This document shows positions 24,409 to 36,631 of a DNA stretch of 53,347 bases, in pieces. The DNA is from Embleya scabrispora DSM 41855 (GTDB taxonomy: Bacteria; Actinomycetota; Actinomycetes; Streptomycetales; Streptomycetaceae), in the NCBI RefSeq assembly GCF_000372745.1, contig NZ_KB889703.1, positions 1 through 53,347 on the forward strand. The letters run 5' to 3'. Both the position numbers and the translations under genes were made by a program. The stretch's first letter is position 1. Every line of letters begins with the position of its first letter. Under the pieces are notes generated by a model. It was given only the letters and a program-made list of their open reading frames with translations. It searched no databases and was not told the origin of the DNA.

Positions 24409-27400
24409 ATGTCGGACCGCAGCGCCGGACGTATCGAGCTCATGGCAGGGCAGCGGGGCCTGTGGTACGCCCATCGATTCGACCCCGAGAGCCCGATCCT
24501 CAACGAGGGCGAGTATCTCGACATCGACGGCTCCCTCGACATCGGCCTGTTCGAGGAGGCATTGCGGCAGACCGTGTCCGAGGCGGAGACCCTGCGGCTG
24601 AGATTCTTCGAGGACGAGGACGGGCTCCGCCAAGAGGTCGACCCGGACCTCGAACATCGCCTGCACGTCGTCGACGTGAGCGCGGACCGGGACCCGCACC
24701 GGTCCGCGCTGGAGTGGATGAGTGCCGATCTGGCCCGCCCGCGCGACCTCGAACGCGGGCCGCTCGTCACGTTCGCGCTCTTCAAGCTGCACGATCGGCG
24801 TTTCCACTGGTACCAGGGCTGCCACCACATCGTGAACGACGGATTCGGCTTCCCCCTGGTGGTCGCCCGCGTCGCCGAGCTCTACACCGCCCTGTTCGAG
24901 GGCGGCTCGGCCGACGGCGAACCCTTCGAGTCCGTGCAGGCCCTCGTCGACGCCGATGCGGCGTACCGCGCCTCCCCCGCGTTCGACGAGGACCGGCGGT
25001 ACTGGCTCGACCTGCTGGCGGACCGGCCCCGCCCGGTGTCCCTGGCCGGCGGGACGGTGCAAGGACCGGCCCGCGCGCGCCGGCGCGAGACGAGGAACCT
25101 GGACCCCGCGGCGGCCGACCGACTCCGGTCCGCCTGCCGCGGCTTCGGAACCAACCTGGCCGGCCTCGCGGTCGCGGCCACCGCGCTCTTCGCCGCCCGG
25201 GCCACGGGCGAGACGGACGTGGTCATCGGCTTCGCCGTACCCGGCCGCGGCCCCGGCATCGAGCAGACGATTCCCGGAGTCGTGGCCAACGTGGTCCCCA
25301 TCCGCCTGTCGGTGCGTCCCGAGACGACCCTGGCGGACCTGGTCGACCGAAGCGTTGTCCAGGTCCTGGAGGCGATGCGCCACCAGCGATACCGCTATGA
25401 GGACATCCGCCACGACCTCGGCCTCGCCCCGGGGGAGGTGCCCTGGGCGGTCTCCCTGAACGTCATGCCGTTCGACTACCGAGTCACCCTCGCCGGCCGG
25501 CCCTTCGTCGCCCACAACCTCGCCACCGGGCCCTTCGAGGAGATCTCCCTGAACCTGTGGGACATCTCGCGCGACGGCAGCCTGCAACTGGCCGTCGACA
25601 CCGACCCCGACCGGTTCGACGAGCGCACGCACGCCGGCTGCGCGCGCCTGCTCGACGAAGCGCTCGACCGCGTCGTCGACACGCCGGGCAACACCCCGGT
25701 GGGCCGAATCGACGTGCTGCCGGCCGCCGTTCGGCGGCTGCTCCTGACCCGGTGGAACCCGCCGTCCGCACCGCTCCCCCCGCGCACCCTGTCCGAGCTG
25801 CTCGCCGAGCAGGCCCTGCGCACCCCGGAGCGGACCGCGCTGGTGTACGGGGACACCTCCTTGACGTATGCCGAACTCCGGGCCCGGGCGGGGCGGCTGG
25901 CCCGCGTGCTCACCGAGCGGGACGTCGGACCCGAGCGGTTCGTGGCCGTACTGCTGCCCCGCTCCCCGGCGGGCGTGGTGGCCTTCCTGGCCACGCTCAC
26001 CGCCGGAGGCGCCTACGTGCCGATCGATCCCGGGTACCCGCCGGAGCGCATCGCGTACATGCTCGACGACGCGCGACCGGCTCTGGTGGTGACGACGGCG
26101 GACCTGGCGCGGGGACTTCCACCAGGCTGGACCGGGCCACGGTGTCTGGTGGTGGACGAGGTCACCGGCGCCGCCGACCGGACGCCCCTCGCCGAGTTAC
26201 CCGACGCACCCGCGCCCGACCTCCTCCCGGCGCATCCGGCGTACGTGATCTACACCTCGGGGTCGACCGGACGTCCCAAGGGGGTGGTGATCGAACACCG
26301 GTCGATCGCCCGGTACGTGGCGCACGCCGTCCAGGCGTACGGCGTGGGCGAGCAGGACCGTGTCCTGGCGGCGTACGCCTTCACCTTCGACGGTTCCATG
26401 CTCGAACTGTGGGTCTCCCTGGCCGCCGGGGCGCAGATCGTGCTGGCCGACGACGACCAACGGCTCGACGCCGAAGCCCTGCAACGGCTGATGGCCGCCC
26501 ATCGGGTCACCGTCGCGCATCTGTCCCCGGCCCTGATGCATCTGCTGCGGCCCGACGAACTGCCCGCGCTGCGCACGGTGTCCGCCGGTGGCGAGCGCGT
26601 GCCGGCAACGCTCGTGGACCAGTGGGCCGCGGACGGACGAAAGTTCTGGAACGGATACGGACCCACCGAGACCACCGTCGACGCCGCGCAGAAACTGTGT
26701 GTCGCGCCCTCCGACGGCCGATCGCCGCCGATCGGCCCACCGGTCGCCCACGCCGCGGCGTACGTGCTGGACGCCGGTCTGCACCTGCTGCCCCCGGGCG
26801 CCGTCGGCGAGCTCTACGTCGCCGGACCCGGCCTGGCCCGGGGCTATCTGCGGCGCCCCGGCCTCACCGCCGAGCGCTTCGTCCCGAACCCCTTCGGTGC
26901 GCCCGGATCGCGGATGTACCGTACCGGGGACCTGGTGCGCTGGACGTCGGACGGCGATCTGGACTTCGTCGGGCGGGCGGACCGCCAGGTCAAGATCCGC
27001 GGCTTCCGGATCGAGCCGGGCGAGGTGCAGGCCGCCCTGGCCCGGTGCGCCGGCGTCGCCGCCGCGCTCGCCGTGGTGCGCGAGGACCCCGGCACCGACA
27101 AGCGCCTGGTCGGCTACCTGGTGCCCGCGGCGGGAGCGCGGCCGGACATCGCGGCGATCCGTGCGCAGGTGGCCGGCTTCCTGCCCGACTACATGGTGCC
27201 CGCCGCCTTCGTCGTGCTGGACGCGCTGCCGTTGACCACCGCGGGGAAGGTGGACGAGCGCGCCCTGCCTGCACCTTCCCGCCAGGCCCCGAGCGGCGGA
27301 CGCGAGCCCGGCACACCCGCGGAGAAGGCGCTGTGCGCGATCTTCGCCGAGGTGCTGGGCCTGACCTCGGTCGGCGTCGACGACAGCTTCTTCGCGCTGG

Positions 27401-30400
27401 GCGGCCACTCCCTGTCGGCGACGCGCCTGCTCACCCGGATCCGGACCGTGCTCGGCCGGGAGACGGGCATTCGGACCGTGTACGAGGCACCGACCGTCGC
27501 GGCGCTGGCCGCCCGGCTCGGCACGGCCGGCCCGGCCCGGCCCGCACTGGTCCCGGCGGTGCGGCCCGACCGGATCCCGCTGTCGTTCGCCCAGTCCCGA
27601 CTGTGGTTCCTTCGACAATTCCAGGGGCCGGTCGCCACGTACAACGAGGGCATGGGGCTGCGTCTGCTCGGTGCCTTGGACGTCGCCGCCCTGCGCGCCG
27701 CGCTGCGCGACCTGGTGGGCCGGCACGAGGTACTGCGCACCGTGTTCCCGGCCGACGACGGCCATCCGTATCAGCACGTGCTCTCCGCCGACTCGGTTGA
27801 CCTCGACCTGCCCGTGGTGCCGATCGGCCGGGCCGACCTGGCACAGGACCTGGCCCGGGCCACCCGGCGGGCGTTCGACCTGGAGTCGGAGATCCCACTG
27901 CGCGCGCGGTTGGTCGCCCTGTCGCCCAGGGAACACGTCCTGTTGCTGGTGATGCACCACATCGCCGGCGACGCCTGGTCGTTGCGTCCGCTGTTGGCTG
28001 ATCTGGGCCGGGCATACACCGAGCGCGCCGCCGGACGGGAACCCGGCTGGGCGCCGCTCCCGGTCCAGTACGCCGACTACACCCTGTGGCAGCGGGACCG
28101 GCTCGGCTCGGCGGCGGATCCGGACAGTGTCCACGCCGGACAACTGGCCTACTGGCGGCGGGCCCTGGCCGAGCTGCCGCAGGAGATCAGCCTCCCGTCG
28201 GACCGGCCCAGGCCCGCCCTGCCCTCCTACGCGGGCGACTCGGTTCCGCTGGAGATCCCGGCGCACGTGCACCTGGGGCTGGTGAACCTGGCCCGGGCAC
28301 ACGACGCGAGCACGTTCATGGTGCTCCAAGCCGTGCTGGCCGTGCTGCTGTCCAAGCTCGGAGCCGGCGACGACGTCCCCATCGGTGCGCCGGTGGCCGG
28401 ACGTCTGGACGACGCGCTGGAGGAGCTGGTGGGGTTCTTCACCAACACCCTCGTGGTGCGTACGGACCTGTCGGGAGATCCGACCTTCACCGAGTTGCTC
28501 GCCCGGGTGCGGGAAACCTGCCTGGACGCCTACGCCCACCAGGACGTCCCCTTCGAACTGCTGGTCGGCGACCTGGCGGTGGAGCGTTCCCTGGCCCGGC
28601 ATCCCCTGTTCCAGGTGGCGCTCGTGCTGCGCAACACTCGCTCGGGCGAACTGGTGCTGCCCGGCATCGAGGTGCACCCCGAGTCGGTGTGGACCGGCAT
28701 GTCCCCGTTCGACCTGGTGGTGGAGTTCGACGACGAGTCCGCCGGGTCGCAGGGCCCCACCGGACTGAGCGGCGCCCTGCTCTTCGGCACCGACCTGTTC
28801 GACCGGAGCACCGCGTTGTCCATCGCGGACCGGCTGCGGCGCCTGCTCGCACAGGTGGTGAGCGAGCCCACCCGCCGGATCGGCGCGTTCGAACTGTGGG
28901 CGCCCGGCGAGCGCGAGCGGGTGGTGCGGGACTGGAACGACACGGATCACCCGGTCGTCGAGACCACGCTGCCGGCCCTGTTCGAGTCCCGGGTCGAGCA
29001 GGGCCCCGAGCGCACGGCGGTCACCGCGCCCGACGGGAGCATGACGTACCGCGAGTTCAACGCCCGGGTGAACCGGCTGGCGAGGCTGCTGGTGGCCGCC
29101 GGGGTGGGGCCCGAATCCGTGGTCGCCCTGGCCGTGCCGCGCTCGCTCGACCTGGTGGCGGCGGTGTGGGCGGTGCTCAAGGCGGGTGCGGCGTACCTGC
29201 CGCTGGATCCGCAGTATCCGGCCGAGCGGATCGCCTTCCTCCTCGACGACGTCCGGCCGGCCCTGCTGCTGACCACCGTGCGCACGAGTGCGGAACTGCC
29301 GCCCGGCGTCCCGCGCCTGCTCCTGGACGAGCCGCGGACCGGCGCCGCGGCGGCCGCCGAGTCGGCCGACGACCTGCGCGACGACGAACGGACCGGGCCG
29401 TTGTCGGCGCTGCACCCGGCGTATGTGATCCACACGTCCGGCTCGACCGGCAGGCCCAAGGGCGTCACCATGGGTACGGGTGCGATGGTGAACCTGGTGC
29501 AGGCGCACGCCCGGTGGGTCCGGCGGGAGCGGACGGGCATCGGCGGCCCGGTGGCGCAGTTCGCGGCGATCAGCTTCGACGTCTCGGCCTGGGAGATCAT
29601 CGAGACCCTCACCTCCGGCAGGCACCTGGTCGTCCCCGACGACGAGGTCCGGCGCGACCCGGCGGCGTTCACCAGATGGCTGGACAAGCACGAGGTGGAG
29701 CAGTTCTGCGCGCCGAACGTGATGGTGGAGGCGGTGTGCGAGGCGGCCCTGGCCCAGGGGTTGGCGCTGCCGGCACTGCGCGACATCGGACAGGGCGGCG
29801 AGGTGCTGCGACTGACCCCCGGGGTCCGGGAGTTCCTGTCCGCGCGGCCGAAGGTGCGGCTGCACAATCTCTACGGCCCCACCGAGACGCATCTGGTGAC
29901 CGCCTTCTCGCTGCCGGCGGACCTGACGCACTGGGAGTCCTCGACCGCGCCGTTGGGAACGCCGATCTGGAACACCCGTATGTACGTGCTGGATCGGACC
30001 CTGCGGCCGGTTCCGCCGGGGGTGACCGGTGAGTTGTACATCGCCGGCGCGGCCCTGGCCCGCGGGTACTGGAATCGTCCCGGCCTGACCGCCGACCGGT
30101 TCGTGCCGAACCCCTTCGACGGCCCCGGCGAGCGCATGTACCGCACCGGCGATCTGGTGCGCTGGTCCGGCGACGGCCGGTTGGACTATGTGGGTCGCGT
30201 CGACGATCAGGTCAAGGTGCGCGGGTTTCGGATCGAGCCCGGAGAGGTGGAGGTGGTGCTCGCCCGGCACCCGGACGTCGACCGGGTCGCGGTCGTCGTG
30301 CGCGAGGACCAGGCGGGAGAGAAGCGGCTGGTCGCCTACGTCGTGCCGGCCGCGGGCACCCGTCCGGACCCGGTCGCGCTGCGCCGCTTCGTGGCCGAGT

Positions 30401-30828
30401 CGGTGCCGGACTTCCTGGTGCCCACCGCGGTGCTGATCCTGGCCGACCTGCCGCTGACCGTGAGCGGCAAGGTCCATCGCCGGGCGCTGCCCGCCCCGGA
30501 CTTCGCGCAGTTCGCCTCGACCCGGACACCGGCTACGCCGGAAGAGGAGGCCCTGTGTGCGCTGTTCGCGGACGTACTGCGACTGGAGCGGGTCGGACCG
30601 GACGACTCCTTCTTCGACTTCGGCGGTCATTCGCTCCTGGCCACCCGACTGACGAGCCGGATCCGGACCGTGCTGGGCATCGACGTCGAGGTGGGCGCGG
30701 TGTTCGAGGCGCCGACGCCGGCGGCGCTGGCCGCCCGGGTCAAGGGCACGAAACGTTCGCGCCGGCCGGCGTTGCGGCGGATGCCCCGCCCGGGGCCCGC
30801 GGCCGAAGAACGGAGCGACGGCTCGTGA
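24409..30828 (+). CDS. Two-module NRPS: C-A-PCP-C-A-PCP
   Basis: A 2139-residue synthetase. C1 has HHIVNDG at residues 139-145. A1 spans about 460-960 (A3 core [11 protein letters not shown] at 615) and PCP1 carries GGHSL with Ser1001. C2 has HHIAGDA at 1183-1189, with Ala in place of the usual Gly. A2 spans about 1520-2020 ([11 protein letters not shown] at 1675), and PCP2 has Ser2075. Hand-aligned ten-residue codes are DGLHSGGVDK for A1, not matched to a substrate, and DVWFGGLLVK for A2, which aligns with the proline code DVQFIAHVVK but with smaller residues. A2 is therefore proposed to load the 4-alkyl-L-proline. The N-terminal C domain implies an upstream donor, perhaps the free A-PCP protein. 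No TE or E domain. Confidence 0.93.
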   Translation: MSDRSAGRIELMAGQRGLWYAHRFDPESPILNEGEYLDIDGSLDIGLFEEALRQTVSEAETLRLRFFEDEDGLRQEVDPDLEHRLHVVDVSADRDPHRSALEWMSADLARPRDLERGPLVTFALFKLHDRRFHWYQGCHHIVNDGFGFPLVVARVAELYTALFEGGSADGEPFESVQALVDADAAYRASPAFDEDRRYWLDLLADRPRPVSLAGGTVQGPARARRRETRNLDPAAADRLRSACRGFGTNLAGLAVAATALFAARATGETDVVIGFAVPGRGPGIEQTIPGVVANVVPIRLSVRPETTLADLVDRSVVQVLEAMRHQRYRYEDIRHDLGLAPGEVPWAVSLNVMPFDYRVTLAGRPFVAHNLATGPFEEISLNLWDISRDGSLQLAVDTDPDRFDERTHAGCARLLDEALDRVVDTPGNTPVGRIDVLPAAVRRLLLTRWNPPSAPLPPRTLSELLAEQALRTPERTALVYGDTSLTYAELRARAGRLARVLTERDVGPERFVAVLLPRSPAGVVAFLATLTAGGAYVPIDPGYPPERIAYMLDDARPALVVTTADLARGLPPGWTGPRCLVVDEVTGAADRTPLAELPDAPAPDLLPAHPAYVIYTSGSTGRPKGVVIEHRSIARYVAHAVQAYGVGEQDRVLAAYAFTFDGSMLELWVSLAAGAQIVLADDDQRLDAEALQRLMAAHRVTVAHLSPALMHLLRPDELPALRTVSAGGERVPATLVDQWAADGRKFWNGYGPTETTVDAAQKLCVAPSDGRSPPIGPPVAHAAAYVLDAGLHLLPPGAVGELYVAGPGLARGYLRRPGLTAERFVPNPFGAPGSRMYRTGDLVRWTSDGDLDFVGRADRQVKIRGFRIEPGEVQAALARCAGVAAALAVVREDPGTDKRLVGYLVPAAGARPDIAAIRAQVAGFLPDYMVPAAFVVLDALPLTTAGKVDERALPAPSRQAPSGGREPGTPAEKALCAIFAEVLGLTSVGVDDSFFALGGHSLSATRLLTRIRTVLGRETGIRTVYEAPTVAALAARLGTAGPARPALVPAVRPDRIPLSFAQSRLWFLRQFQGPVATYNEGMGLRLLGALDVAALRAALRDLVGRHEVLRTVFPADDGHPYQHVLSADSVDLDLPVVPIGRADLAQDLARATRRAFDLESEIPLRARLVALSPREHVLLLVMHHIAGDAWSLRPLLADLGRAYTERAAGREPGWAPLPVQYADYTLWQRDRLGSAADPDSVHAGQLAYWRRALAELPQEISLPSDRPRPALPSYAGDSVPLEIPAHVHLGLVNLARAHDASTFMVLQAVLAVLLSKLGAGDDVPIGAPVAGRLDDALEELVGFFTNTLVVRTDLSGDPTFTELLARVRETCLDAYAHQDVPFELLVGDLAVERSLARHPLFQVALVLRNTRSGELVLPGIEVHPESVWTGMSPFDLVVEFDDESAGSQGPTGLSGALLFGTDLFDRSTALSIADRLRRLLAQVVSEPTRRIGAFELWAPGERERVVRDWNDTDHPVVETTLPALFESRVEQGPERTAVTAPDGSMTYREFNARVNRLARLLVAAGVGPESVVALAVPRSLDLVAAVWAVLKAGAAYLPLDPQYPAERIAFLLDDVRPALLLTTVRTSAELPPGVPRLLLDEPRTGAAAAAESADDLRDDERTGPLSALHPAYVIHTSGSTGRPKGVTMGTGAMVNLVQAHARWVRRERTGIGGPVAQFAAISFDVSAWEIIETLTSGRHLVVPDDEVRRDPAAFTRWLDKHEVEQFCAPNVMVEAVCEAALAQGLALPALRDIGQGGEVLRLTPGVREFLSARPKVRLHNLYGPTETHLVTAFSLPADLTHWESSTAPLGTPIWNTRMYVLDRTLRPVPPGVTGELYIAGAALARGYWNRPGLTADRFVPNPFDGPGERMYRTGDLVRWSGDGRLDYVGRVDDQVKVRGFRIEPGEVEVVLARHPDVDRVAVVVREDQAGEKRLVAYVVPAAGTRPDPVALRRFVAESVPDFLVPTAVLILADLPLTVSGKVHRRALPAPDFAQFASTRTPATPEEEALCALFADVLRLERVGPDDSFFDFGGHSLLATRLTSRIRTVLGIDVEVGAVFEAPTPAALAARVKGTKRSRRPALRRMPRPGPAAEERSDGS

Positions 30829-30862
30829 TCCACTCGGACCGCACCCACCTGGGGTACCGCTG

Positions 30863-33800
30863 ATGATTCCGCTGTCGTACGCGCAACACCGGATCTGGTT
30901 CCTCAACAAGCTGGACGACGGGACGGGCTACCGCATCCCGTTGGTGTACCGACTCTTCGGGGAGCCGGACGTGGCGGCGCTGCGGGCCGCGTTCACCGAT
31001 GTCCTGGCCAGACACGAGAGCCTGCGCACGGTCTTTCCCGAGTCCGACGGCGCCCCCCGCCAGGTGGTCCTGGAGGACTCCGCGGCCTGGCCCGTCCTGG
31101 CGGTCGAACGAATTCGGCCGCCGGAACTGCCCGGGGTCCTTCGAGCCGCGGGAGCGCACGTCTTCGACCTCACCACGGAAGCGCCCGTGCGGTTCACCCT
31201 GCTCTCGCTCGGACCGGACGAGCACGTCCTGCTGATCCTCCTGCACCACATAGCGGCGGACGGCTGGTCGCGAGAACCACTCCTGCGCGACCTGGCGACC
31301 GCCTATGGGGCGCGGTGCGCGGGGCGGGCGCCGGGCTGGGATCCGCTGCCGGTCCAGTACATCGACTACACCCTGTGGCAGCGTGAACTGCTCGGCGACG
31401 AGGCTGATCCGAACAGTCTGATCAGCGAGCAACTGGCCTACTGGCGCGGCGCCTTGGCCGGCATCCCGGAGAATCTGTCGCTGCCCGTGGACCGGCCTCG
31501 GCCGGCCGCGGCCTCCCATCGCGGCGAGACGATCCCGATGCTGATCGCAGCCCGGACGCACCTGGCCCTGATCGAGCTGGCCAGACAGGAGCGGGTCAGT
31601 CTCTTCATGGTGTTGCAGGCCGGGCTCGCCGCCCTGTTGACCCGGCTGGGCGCCGGCACCGACATCCCCATCGGCTCGGCCGTCGCCGGCCGGTCCGACG
31701 AGGCGATGGACGATCTGGTGGGGATGTGCGTCAACACGCTGGTGCTGCGCACCGACACCGGCGGTAATCCGTCCTTCCAGCAACTCCTGGCCCGGGTACG
31801 GGAGACGGACCTGGCGGCGTACGCACGTCAGGACGTGCCGTTCGAACGGCTCGTCGACGTGCTCGCCCCCTCCCGTTCGGCGGCGTGGAACCCGCTGTTC
31901 CAGGTCATGCTCGTCCTGGAGGACCGCACCACGAACCTCCCCTACCTCCCGGGCCTGCCGGCCACCGAGGAACCGATCGACAACCCGGACGCGAAAGTCG
32001 ACCTGTCGCTCCACCTCCGGGAGCGACAGACCGACGACGGCAGCCCCGACGGCCTGGAAGGCGGCCTGGAGTTCGCCCGCGATCTGTTCGACTCGATCAC
32101 CGCCGAACACATGGTCGAACGGCTGGAGTCGGTGCTCGCGGCCATGGCTGCGGACCCGGACCGCTCCATCGGCGACGTGGAGATTCTCCGGCCCGGTGAG
32201 CGCGGCGCCCTCCTCGGCGCGTGCCGCCCGGCCCCGGCTCGAACCCGGGAGCAGTTGCTCCCCGGGCTCTTCGAGGCGCAGGTGGCGCGTACTCCGGAGG
32301 CGACGGCACTGATTGCCGGGCAGGCACGGACGACCTACCGGGCACTGAACGCGCGGGCCGACCGGCTGGCCCGATGGCTGACCGGCCGGGGTATCGGCGC
32401 CGAGGACATCGTGGCGCTGCTGCTGCCCCGCTCCATCGACGCGGTCGTCGCCATGCTCGGCGTGCTCAAGGCCGGCGCCGCGTACCTGCCGGTGGACCCG
32501 GATTACCCGGCCGCCCGGATCGCCTTCATGCTCACGGACTCGGCGCCCACGCTGCTCATCACCACGGGGAGCGCGGCCGGCCCGGCCGGGGCGGGCACCG
32601 TCCCCGTTCTGGACATCGCCGCCTGGCAGCACGAGGCGGCGGATATGCCGCCCGAAGCGGGACCGACCCGCAGTGCGCGGGCCGGTGTGCCGCACGAGGC
32701 GAACGCCGCCTATGTGATCTACACCTCCGGTTCCACCGGCCGCCCCAAGGGCGTGGTGGTGGAACACCGTTCCCTGGCCGCCTATGTGGAACAGGCACGG
32801 GCGGCGTATCCGAGCGCGGCCGGGTCGAGCCTGGTCCATACCTCGCTGTCTTTCGACCTGACGGTGACCGCCCTGTACACCCCGCTGGTGAGCGGCGGGC
32901 ACGTGCGGTTGGACGAGTTGGCCGGGCCCCACACCGGCCCGCTCCGCCACTCCCTCTTGGACGTCACGCCGAGCCATCTCGACCTGATGGCGGCGATGCC
33001 GGTGGATCCGTCGCCGACCCGATGCCTGCTGATCGGCGGTGAGGCGTTGCGCGGGGAGTCGCTGGCCAGGTGGCGGGAGCAACACCCGGACGTCGTGGTC
33101 CACAACCTCTACGGCCCCACCGAGGCGACCGTGGACTGTGCCCGGTTCCGGCTCGACCCGGGCGAGCCCACACCGCCCGGACCGGTTCCCATCGGCCGCC
33201 CCCACGAGGGCCTGAGCATGTACGTCCTGGACGAGCGGCTGCGCCCGGTGCCGAGCGGCGTCGCGGGCGAACTGTACGTGGCGGGTCCGGCCCTCGCGCG
33301 AGGCTATCTGGGCCGGTTCGTGCTGACGGCCGAGCGTTTCGTGGCGGATCCGTTCGGCCGGGCCGGTACCCGGATGTATCGCACCGGTGATCTGGTCCGC
33401 CTGCGCTCCGACGGCGAACTCGAATACGTCGGGCGGGCGGACCACCAGATCAAATTGCGCGGCCACCGCATCGAGCCGGGCGAAGTGGAGGCCGCGCTGC
33501 TGGCCCTGCCCGGGATCTCCCGGTGCGCGGTCGTGGTCCACGAGCGTTCTTCCGACGACAGACGCCTGATCGGGTATGTCGTCCCGACCGGTCCGGTCGC
33601 GAGCGTGAGCCCGGCAGCCGTCCGGGCGGCCCTCGCCGACGCACTGCCCGCGCCGATGGTCCCCTCGGCCGTCGTGGTCCTTGCCCAACTGCCGGTCACG
33701 CCACACGGCAAGCTCGACCGCGCCGCTCTTCCGCCGCCGGAGACCGACGCACCGGTCGGTGACCGGCGGGCGCCGCGTACCCCGGCGGAGGCGTCGCTGT

Positions 33801-34744
33801 GCCAGGTGTTCGCCGAGGTGATCGGCGTCGACACGGTCGGCATCGACGACGGATTCTTCGAGTTGGGCGGGCACTCGCTGCTCATGCCGCGGTTGCTCAC
33901 CCGGGCCAAGGAGGCCCTGGGGCTGGAACTGACCCTGAAGCAGTTGTTCGTGCGACCCACCGTGGCGCAGCTGCTCCGGGACCAGCCCGCGACGGCGGAC
34001 CTGCTCGGCCCGCTGATCCGCCTACGCGGCGGAACGGGTCGGCCGCTGTGGTGCATCCATCCGGGGAGTGGCCTGGGCTGGAGTTACGCGGGCCTGCTGC
34101 CGTACATTCCGGCCCGACACCCGGTGTACGCCCTCCAGGCGCGCGGTCTCGACGGCTCCACCGCCCTGGCCGGCAGTTTCCCCGAGCTCGTCCGGGACTA
34201 CTGCGCGCGGATCGTCGACATCCAACCGAACGGGCCGTATCTGCTTGCCGGTTGGTCCTTCGGCGGAGCCGCGGCCCATGCCGTCGCGGTCCGACTGCGC
34301 GCGTCGGGGCATGCGGTCGCTCTGCTCGCCGCCATCGACGCCTGGCCGGCGGGCGCCCGTACCGATCGCGACACCGAAGAGCCCTCCGACGTCCGGCTGG
34401 TGGCCTTCGACGGCGGGGAGGCGATGGCGGCCCTGGACGAGGAGTCGGTGGCCGCGCTGCTGCGGGCCACCGGCAACAACATCCGCCTCCTGCAGGATCC
34501 GGGGATCGTCCCGGAGTTCTTCGACGGCTCGCTGCTGCTCTTCGAGGCCGCGCCCGGCGGCCGAGGAACGCAGGCCGGGCAACGGTGGCGGTCCTGCATC
34601 GGCGGGGACATCGCGGTGGTGCCGGTGGACAGCGAGCACCTGCGGATGATGCGCCCCGCGGCGCTGCGCGTGATCGGACCGGTCCTCGCCCGGGCGTTGC
34701 GATCGACGATGCCCCTGTCGCCGGCGATCAAGGAGCGGATCTGA
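30863..34744 (+). CDS. Terminal NRPS module: C-A-PCP-TE
   Basis: A 1293-residue synthetase that adds the last residue and releases the peptide. C has HHIAADG at residues 128-134. The A domain spans about 470-965 ([11 protein letters not shown] at 620). The PCP has GGHSLL with Ser1005. The thioesterase has GWSFGG with Ser1132 and probable His1259 (SEHLRMM). The hand-aligned adenylation code is DLTDLGLVDK; acidic residues at code positions 4 and 9 suggest a basic side chain, perhaps a guanidino or diamino acid, which would fit the amidinotransferase. The gene begins 34 bases after the first synthetase. Whether release is by hydrolysis or cyclisation cannot be seen. Confidence 0.93.
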   Translation: MIPLSYAQHRIWFLNKLDDGTGYRIPLVYRLFGEPDVAALRAAFTDVLARHESLRTVFPESDGAPRQVVLEDSAAWPVLAVERIRPPELPGVLRAAGAHVFDLTTEAPVRFTLLSLGPDEHVLLILLHHIAADGWSREPLLRDLATAYGARCAGRAPGWDPLPVQYIDYTLWQRELLGDEADPNSLISEQLAYWRGALAGIPENLSLPVDRPRPAAASHRGETIPMLIAARTHLALIELARQERVSLFMVLQAGLAALLTRLGAGTDIPIGSAVAGRSDEAMDDLVGMCVNTLVLRTDTGGNPSFQQLLARVRETDLAAYARQDVPFERLVDVLAPSRSAAWNPLFQVMLVLEDRTTNLPYLPGLPATEEPIDNPDAKVDLSLHLRERQTDDGSPDGLEGGLEFARDLFDSITAEHMVERLESVLAAMAADPDRSIGDVEILRPGERGALLGACRPAPARTREQLLPGLFEAQVARTPEATALIAGQARTTYRALNARADRLARWLTGRGIGAEDIVALLLPRSIDAVVAMLGVLKAGAAYLPVDPDYPAARIAFMLTDSAPTLLITTGSAAGPAGAGTVPVLDIAAWQHEAADMPPEAGPTRSARAGVPHEANAAYVIYTSGSTGRPKGVVVEHRSLAAYVEQARAAYPSAAGSSLVHTSLSFDLTVTALYTPLVSGGHVRLDELAGPHTGPLRHSLLDVTPSHLDLMAAMPVDPSPTRCLLIGGEALRGESLARWREQHPDVVVHNLYGPTEATVDCARFRLDPGEPTPPGPVPIGRPHEGLSMYVLDERLRPVPSGVAGELYVAGPALARGYLGRFVLTAERFVADPFGRAGTRMYRTGDLVRLRSDGELEYVGRADHQIKLRGHRIEPGEVEAALLALPGISRCAVVVHERSSDDRRLIGYVVPTGPVASVSPAAVRAALADALPAPMVPSAVVVLAQLPVTPHGKLDRAALPPPETDAPVGDRRAPRTPAEASLCQVFAEVIGVDTVGIDDGFFELGGHSLLMPRLLTRAKEALGLELTLKQLFVRPTVAQLLRDQPATADLLGPLIRLRGGTGRPLWCIHPGSGLGWSYAGLLPYIPARHPVYALQARGLDGSTALAGSFPELVRDYCARIVDIQPNGPYLLAGWSFGGAAAHAVAVRLRASGHAVALLAAIDAWPAGARTDRDTEEPSDVRLVAFDGGEAMAALDEESVAALLRATGNNIRLLQDPGIVPEFFDGSLLLFEAAPGGRGTQAGQRWRSCIGGDIAVVPVDSEHLRMMRPAALRVIGPVLARALRSTMPLSPAIKERI

Positions 34745-34745
34745 C

Positions 34746-36605
34746 ATGTGCGGCATCACCGGGTCCATGGTCCTGCACAACGCTCGACCGACGACGGCCG
34801 AGGTACTGGAGCGGATGAGCGATACGTTGACGCACCGCGGCCCGGACGCGGCGGGCACCCTGATCCAGGACGGCGTGGCGCTGGCCTGCCGCCGGCTGAG
34901 TCTGGTCGACCTCGCCGGCGGCGGGCAGCCGATGTCCAACGAGGACGGCAGCGTCACGATGGTGTGCAACGGCGAGATCTTCAACCACGTCGAGCTGCGC
35001 GCCCTGTTGCTCGCCCGGGGCCACCGATTCGAGTCATCCTGCGACGTCGAGGTGATCCTGCACCTCTACGAGGACGAGGGGCCCGAGCTGTTGGCGCGAC
35101 TCAACGGGCAGTTCGCGTTCGCGATCCACGACCGGCGCAGGCGACAGCTCTTCCTCGCGCGCGACCACGCCGGGATCGCTCCCCTGTACTACACGGACAC
35201 CGGCGGTCACTTCGTCTTCGGATCGGAGATCAAGTCGATCCTGGAACACCCCGGCGTACCGCGCGACGTGGACCTCACCGGTCTGGACCAGGTCCTCACC
35301 TTCCCCGGGCTGGTGAGTCCGCGCACCATGTTCCGCGGCATCGAGAGCGTGCGCAACGGCCACTACCTGATCGTGCGGGACGGTGTCGTCACCGACCGGT
35401 GCTACTGGGCCCTGGGCTACCCCCGCGAGGACGTCGCGCACCGGCCCGACGAGTTCTACCCGGAACACCTGCGTGAACTGCTCACCCGGGCCGTTCGGCT
35501 CCGGATGCGGGCCGACGTCGAGGTCGGTTTCTATCTCAGCGGCGGCCTCGACTCCTCGCTGATCGGCGCGCTGGCGTCGCAATCGGGGCCCCCCGCCCAC
35601 TCCTTCTCCATCACCTTCCCCGACGCGGCCATCGACGAGTCCGGGTATCAGCGCCTGATGGCGACCAAGGTGGGGTCCGTGCACCACGAGGCGGTCTTCA
35701 CGGAGCAGGACACCGTCGCCGAACTCCAGCGCATGGTGCGCCATGCCGAGTGCCCGGTGAAGGAGACCTACAACACCTGCTCGCTGGTCCTGTCGGCGCT
35801 CGCGCGAGAACACGGCGTCAAGGCGATCCTGACCGGCGAGGGGGCCGACGAACTCTTCGGCGGGTATCCCGGGTACCGGTTCGACGCGGGTGGGCGCGGC
35901 CCGGTGGTGTCGGGTGATCCGCTGGAGGACGCCTTCGAGGACGACCTTCGCGCCCGGCTGTGGGGCGACCCGGAGCTCTTCTACGAGCGCCGGTACCACG
36001 CGTGGCGGGACGCGAAGTTCGAGCTCTACTCCGAGCAGGCCCGGGCCGCCTTCGCGGAGTTCGACTGTCTGCACCACCCGGTCGTCGACCACGAGCGCCT
36101 GGTGGGCAGGCCGCGGCTCAGTCAGCGCTCCTATCTGGACTTCACCCTGCGGCTGTCGGACCACCTGTTGACCGACCACGGGGACCGGATGGCCCTGGCC
36201 AATTCCGTGGAGGCCCGCTACCCGTTCCTCGACCGCGCCGTGCTCGATTTCGCCACGCAGGTTCCCAACCGGCTCAAGGTGGGCGCGCGGGGCGAGAAGC
36301 TCGTGCTGAAACAGGCCGCGGAGGGACTGGTCCCGCCGGAGATCATCCGCCGGGAGAAGTACGGGTTCCGCGCGCCCGCGAGCCCTCGGCTGCTCCGGCG
36401 CAACGTCGAATGGGTCGACGACCTGCTGTCCCCGGCGCGCATCGCCCGTCAGGGCTACTTCGATCCGGCGGTCGTGGAGCAGTTGCGCTCGCGCAGCCTG
36501 GACGCGGGCTTCGACCTGCACCCGCACCTGGACGACGATCTGTTGCTCGTCGTCCTGACGTTCGGAATTCTGCTGGACACCTTCAACCTTCCCGGTCACG
36601 TGTGA
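34746..36605 (+). CDS. asnB: Asparagine synthase (glutamine-hydrolysing) homologue
   Basis: A 619-residue class II glutamine amidotransferase. The glutaminase nucleophile Cys2 is intact (MCGITGS), with THRGPD and CNGEIFNH in the first domain. The synthetase domain has the PP-loop SGGLDSSL (about residue 262) and GEGADELFGGY. Class II enzymes adenylate a carboxylate and transfer ammonia. In peptide clusters such homologues can amidate a substrate or catalyse other ATP-driven amide formation. The gene starts one base after the NRPS stop, so it belongs to the operon. Substrate unknown: supply of L-asparagine, amidation of the peptide, or ammonia for the PP-loop protein two genes downstream are all possible. 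Confidence 0.92.
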   Translation: MCGITGSMVLHNARPTTAEVLERMSDTLTHRGPDAAGTLIQDGVALACRRLSLVDLAGGGQPMSNEDGSVTMVCNGEIFNHVELRALLLARGHRFESSCDVEVILHLYEDEGPELLARLNGQFAFAIHDRRRRQLFLARDHAGIAPLYYTDTGGHFVFGSEIKSILEHPGVPRDVDLTGLDQVLTFPGLVSPRTMFRGIESVRNGHYLIVRDGVVTDRCYWALGYPREDVAHRPDEFYPEHLRELLTRAVRLRMRADVEVGFYLSGGLDSSLIGALASQSGPPAHSFSITFPDAAIDESGYQRLMATKVGSVHHEAVFTEQDTVAELQRMVRHAECPVKETYNTCSLVLSALAREHGVKAILTGEGADELFGGYPGYRFDAGGRGPVVSGDPLEDAFEDDLRARLWGDPELFYERRYHAWRDAKFELYSEQARAAFAEFDCLHHPVVDHERLVGRPRLSQRSYLDFTLRLSDHLLTDHGDRMALANSVEARYPFLDRAVLDFATQVPNRLKVGARGEKLVLKQAAEGLVPPEIIRREKYGFRAPASPRLLRRNVEWVDDLLSPARIARQGYFDPAVVEQLRSRSLDAGFDLHPHLDDDLLLVVLTFGILLDTFNLPGHV

Positions 36606-36631
36606 ACGCGGGTCGAGCAAAGGAAACCGCA

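Noticed and set aside
25557-27800. Long open frames in other phases within the NRPS genes, several over 700 codons
   Set aside because: They are GC-driven shadows; only the annotated frame carries NRPS motifs.
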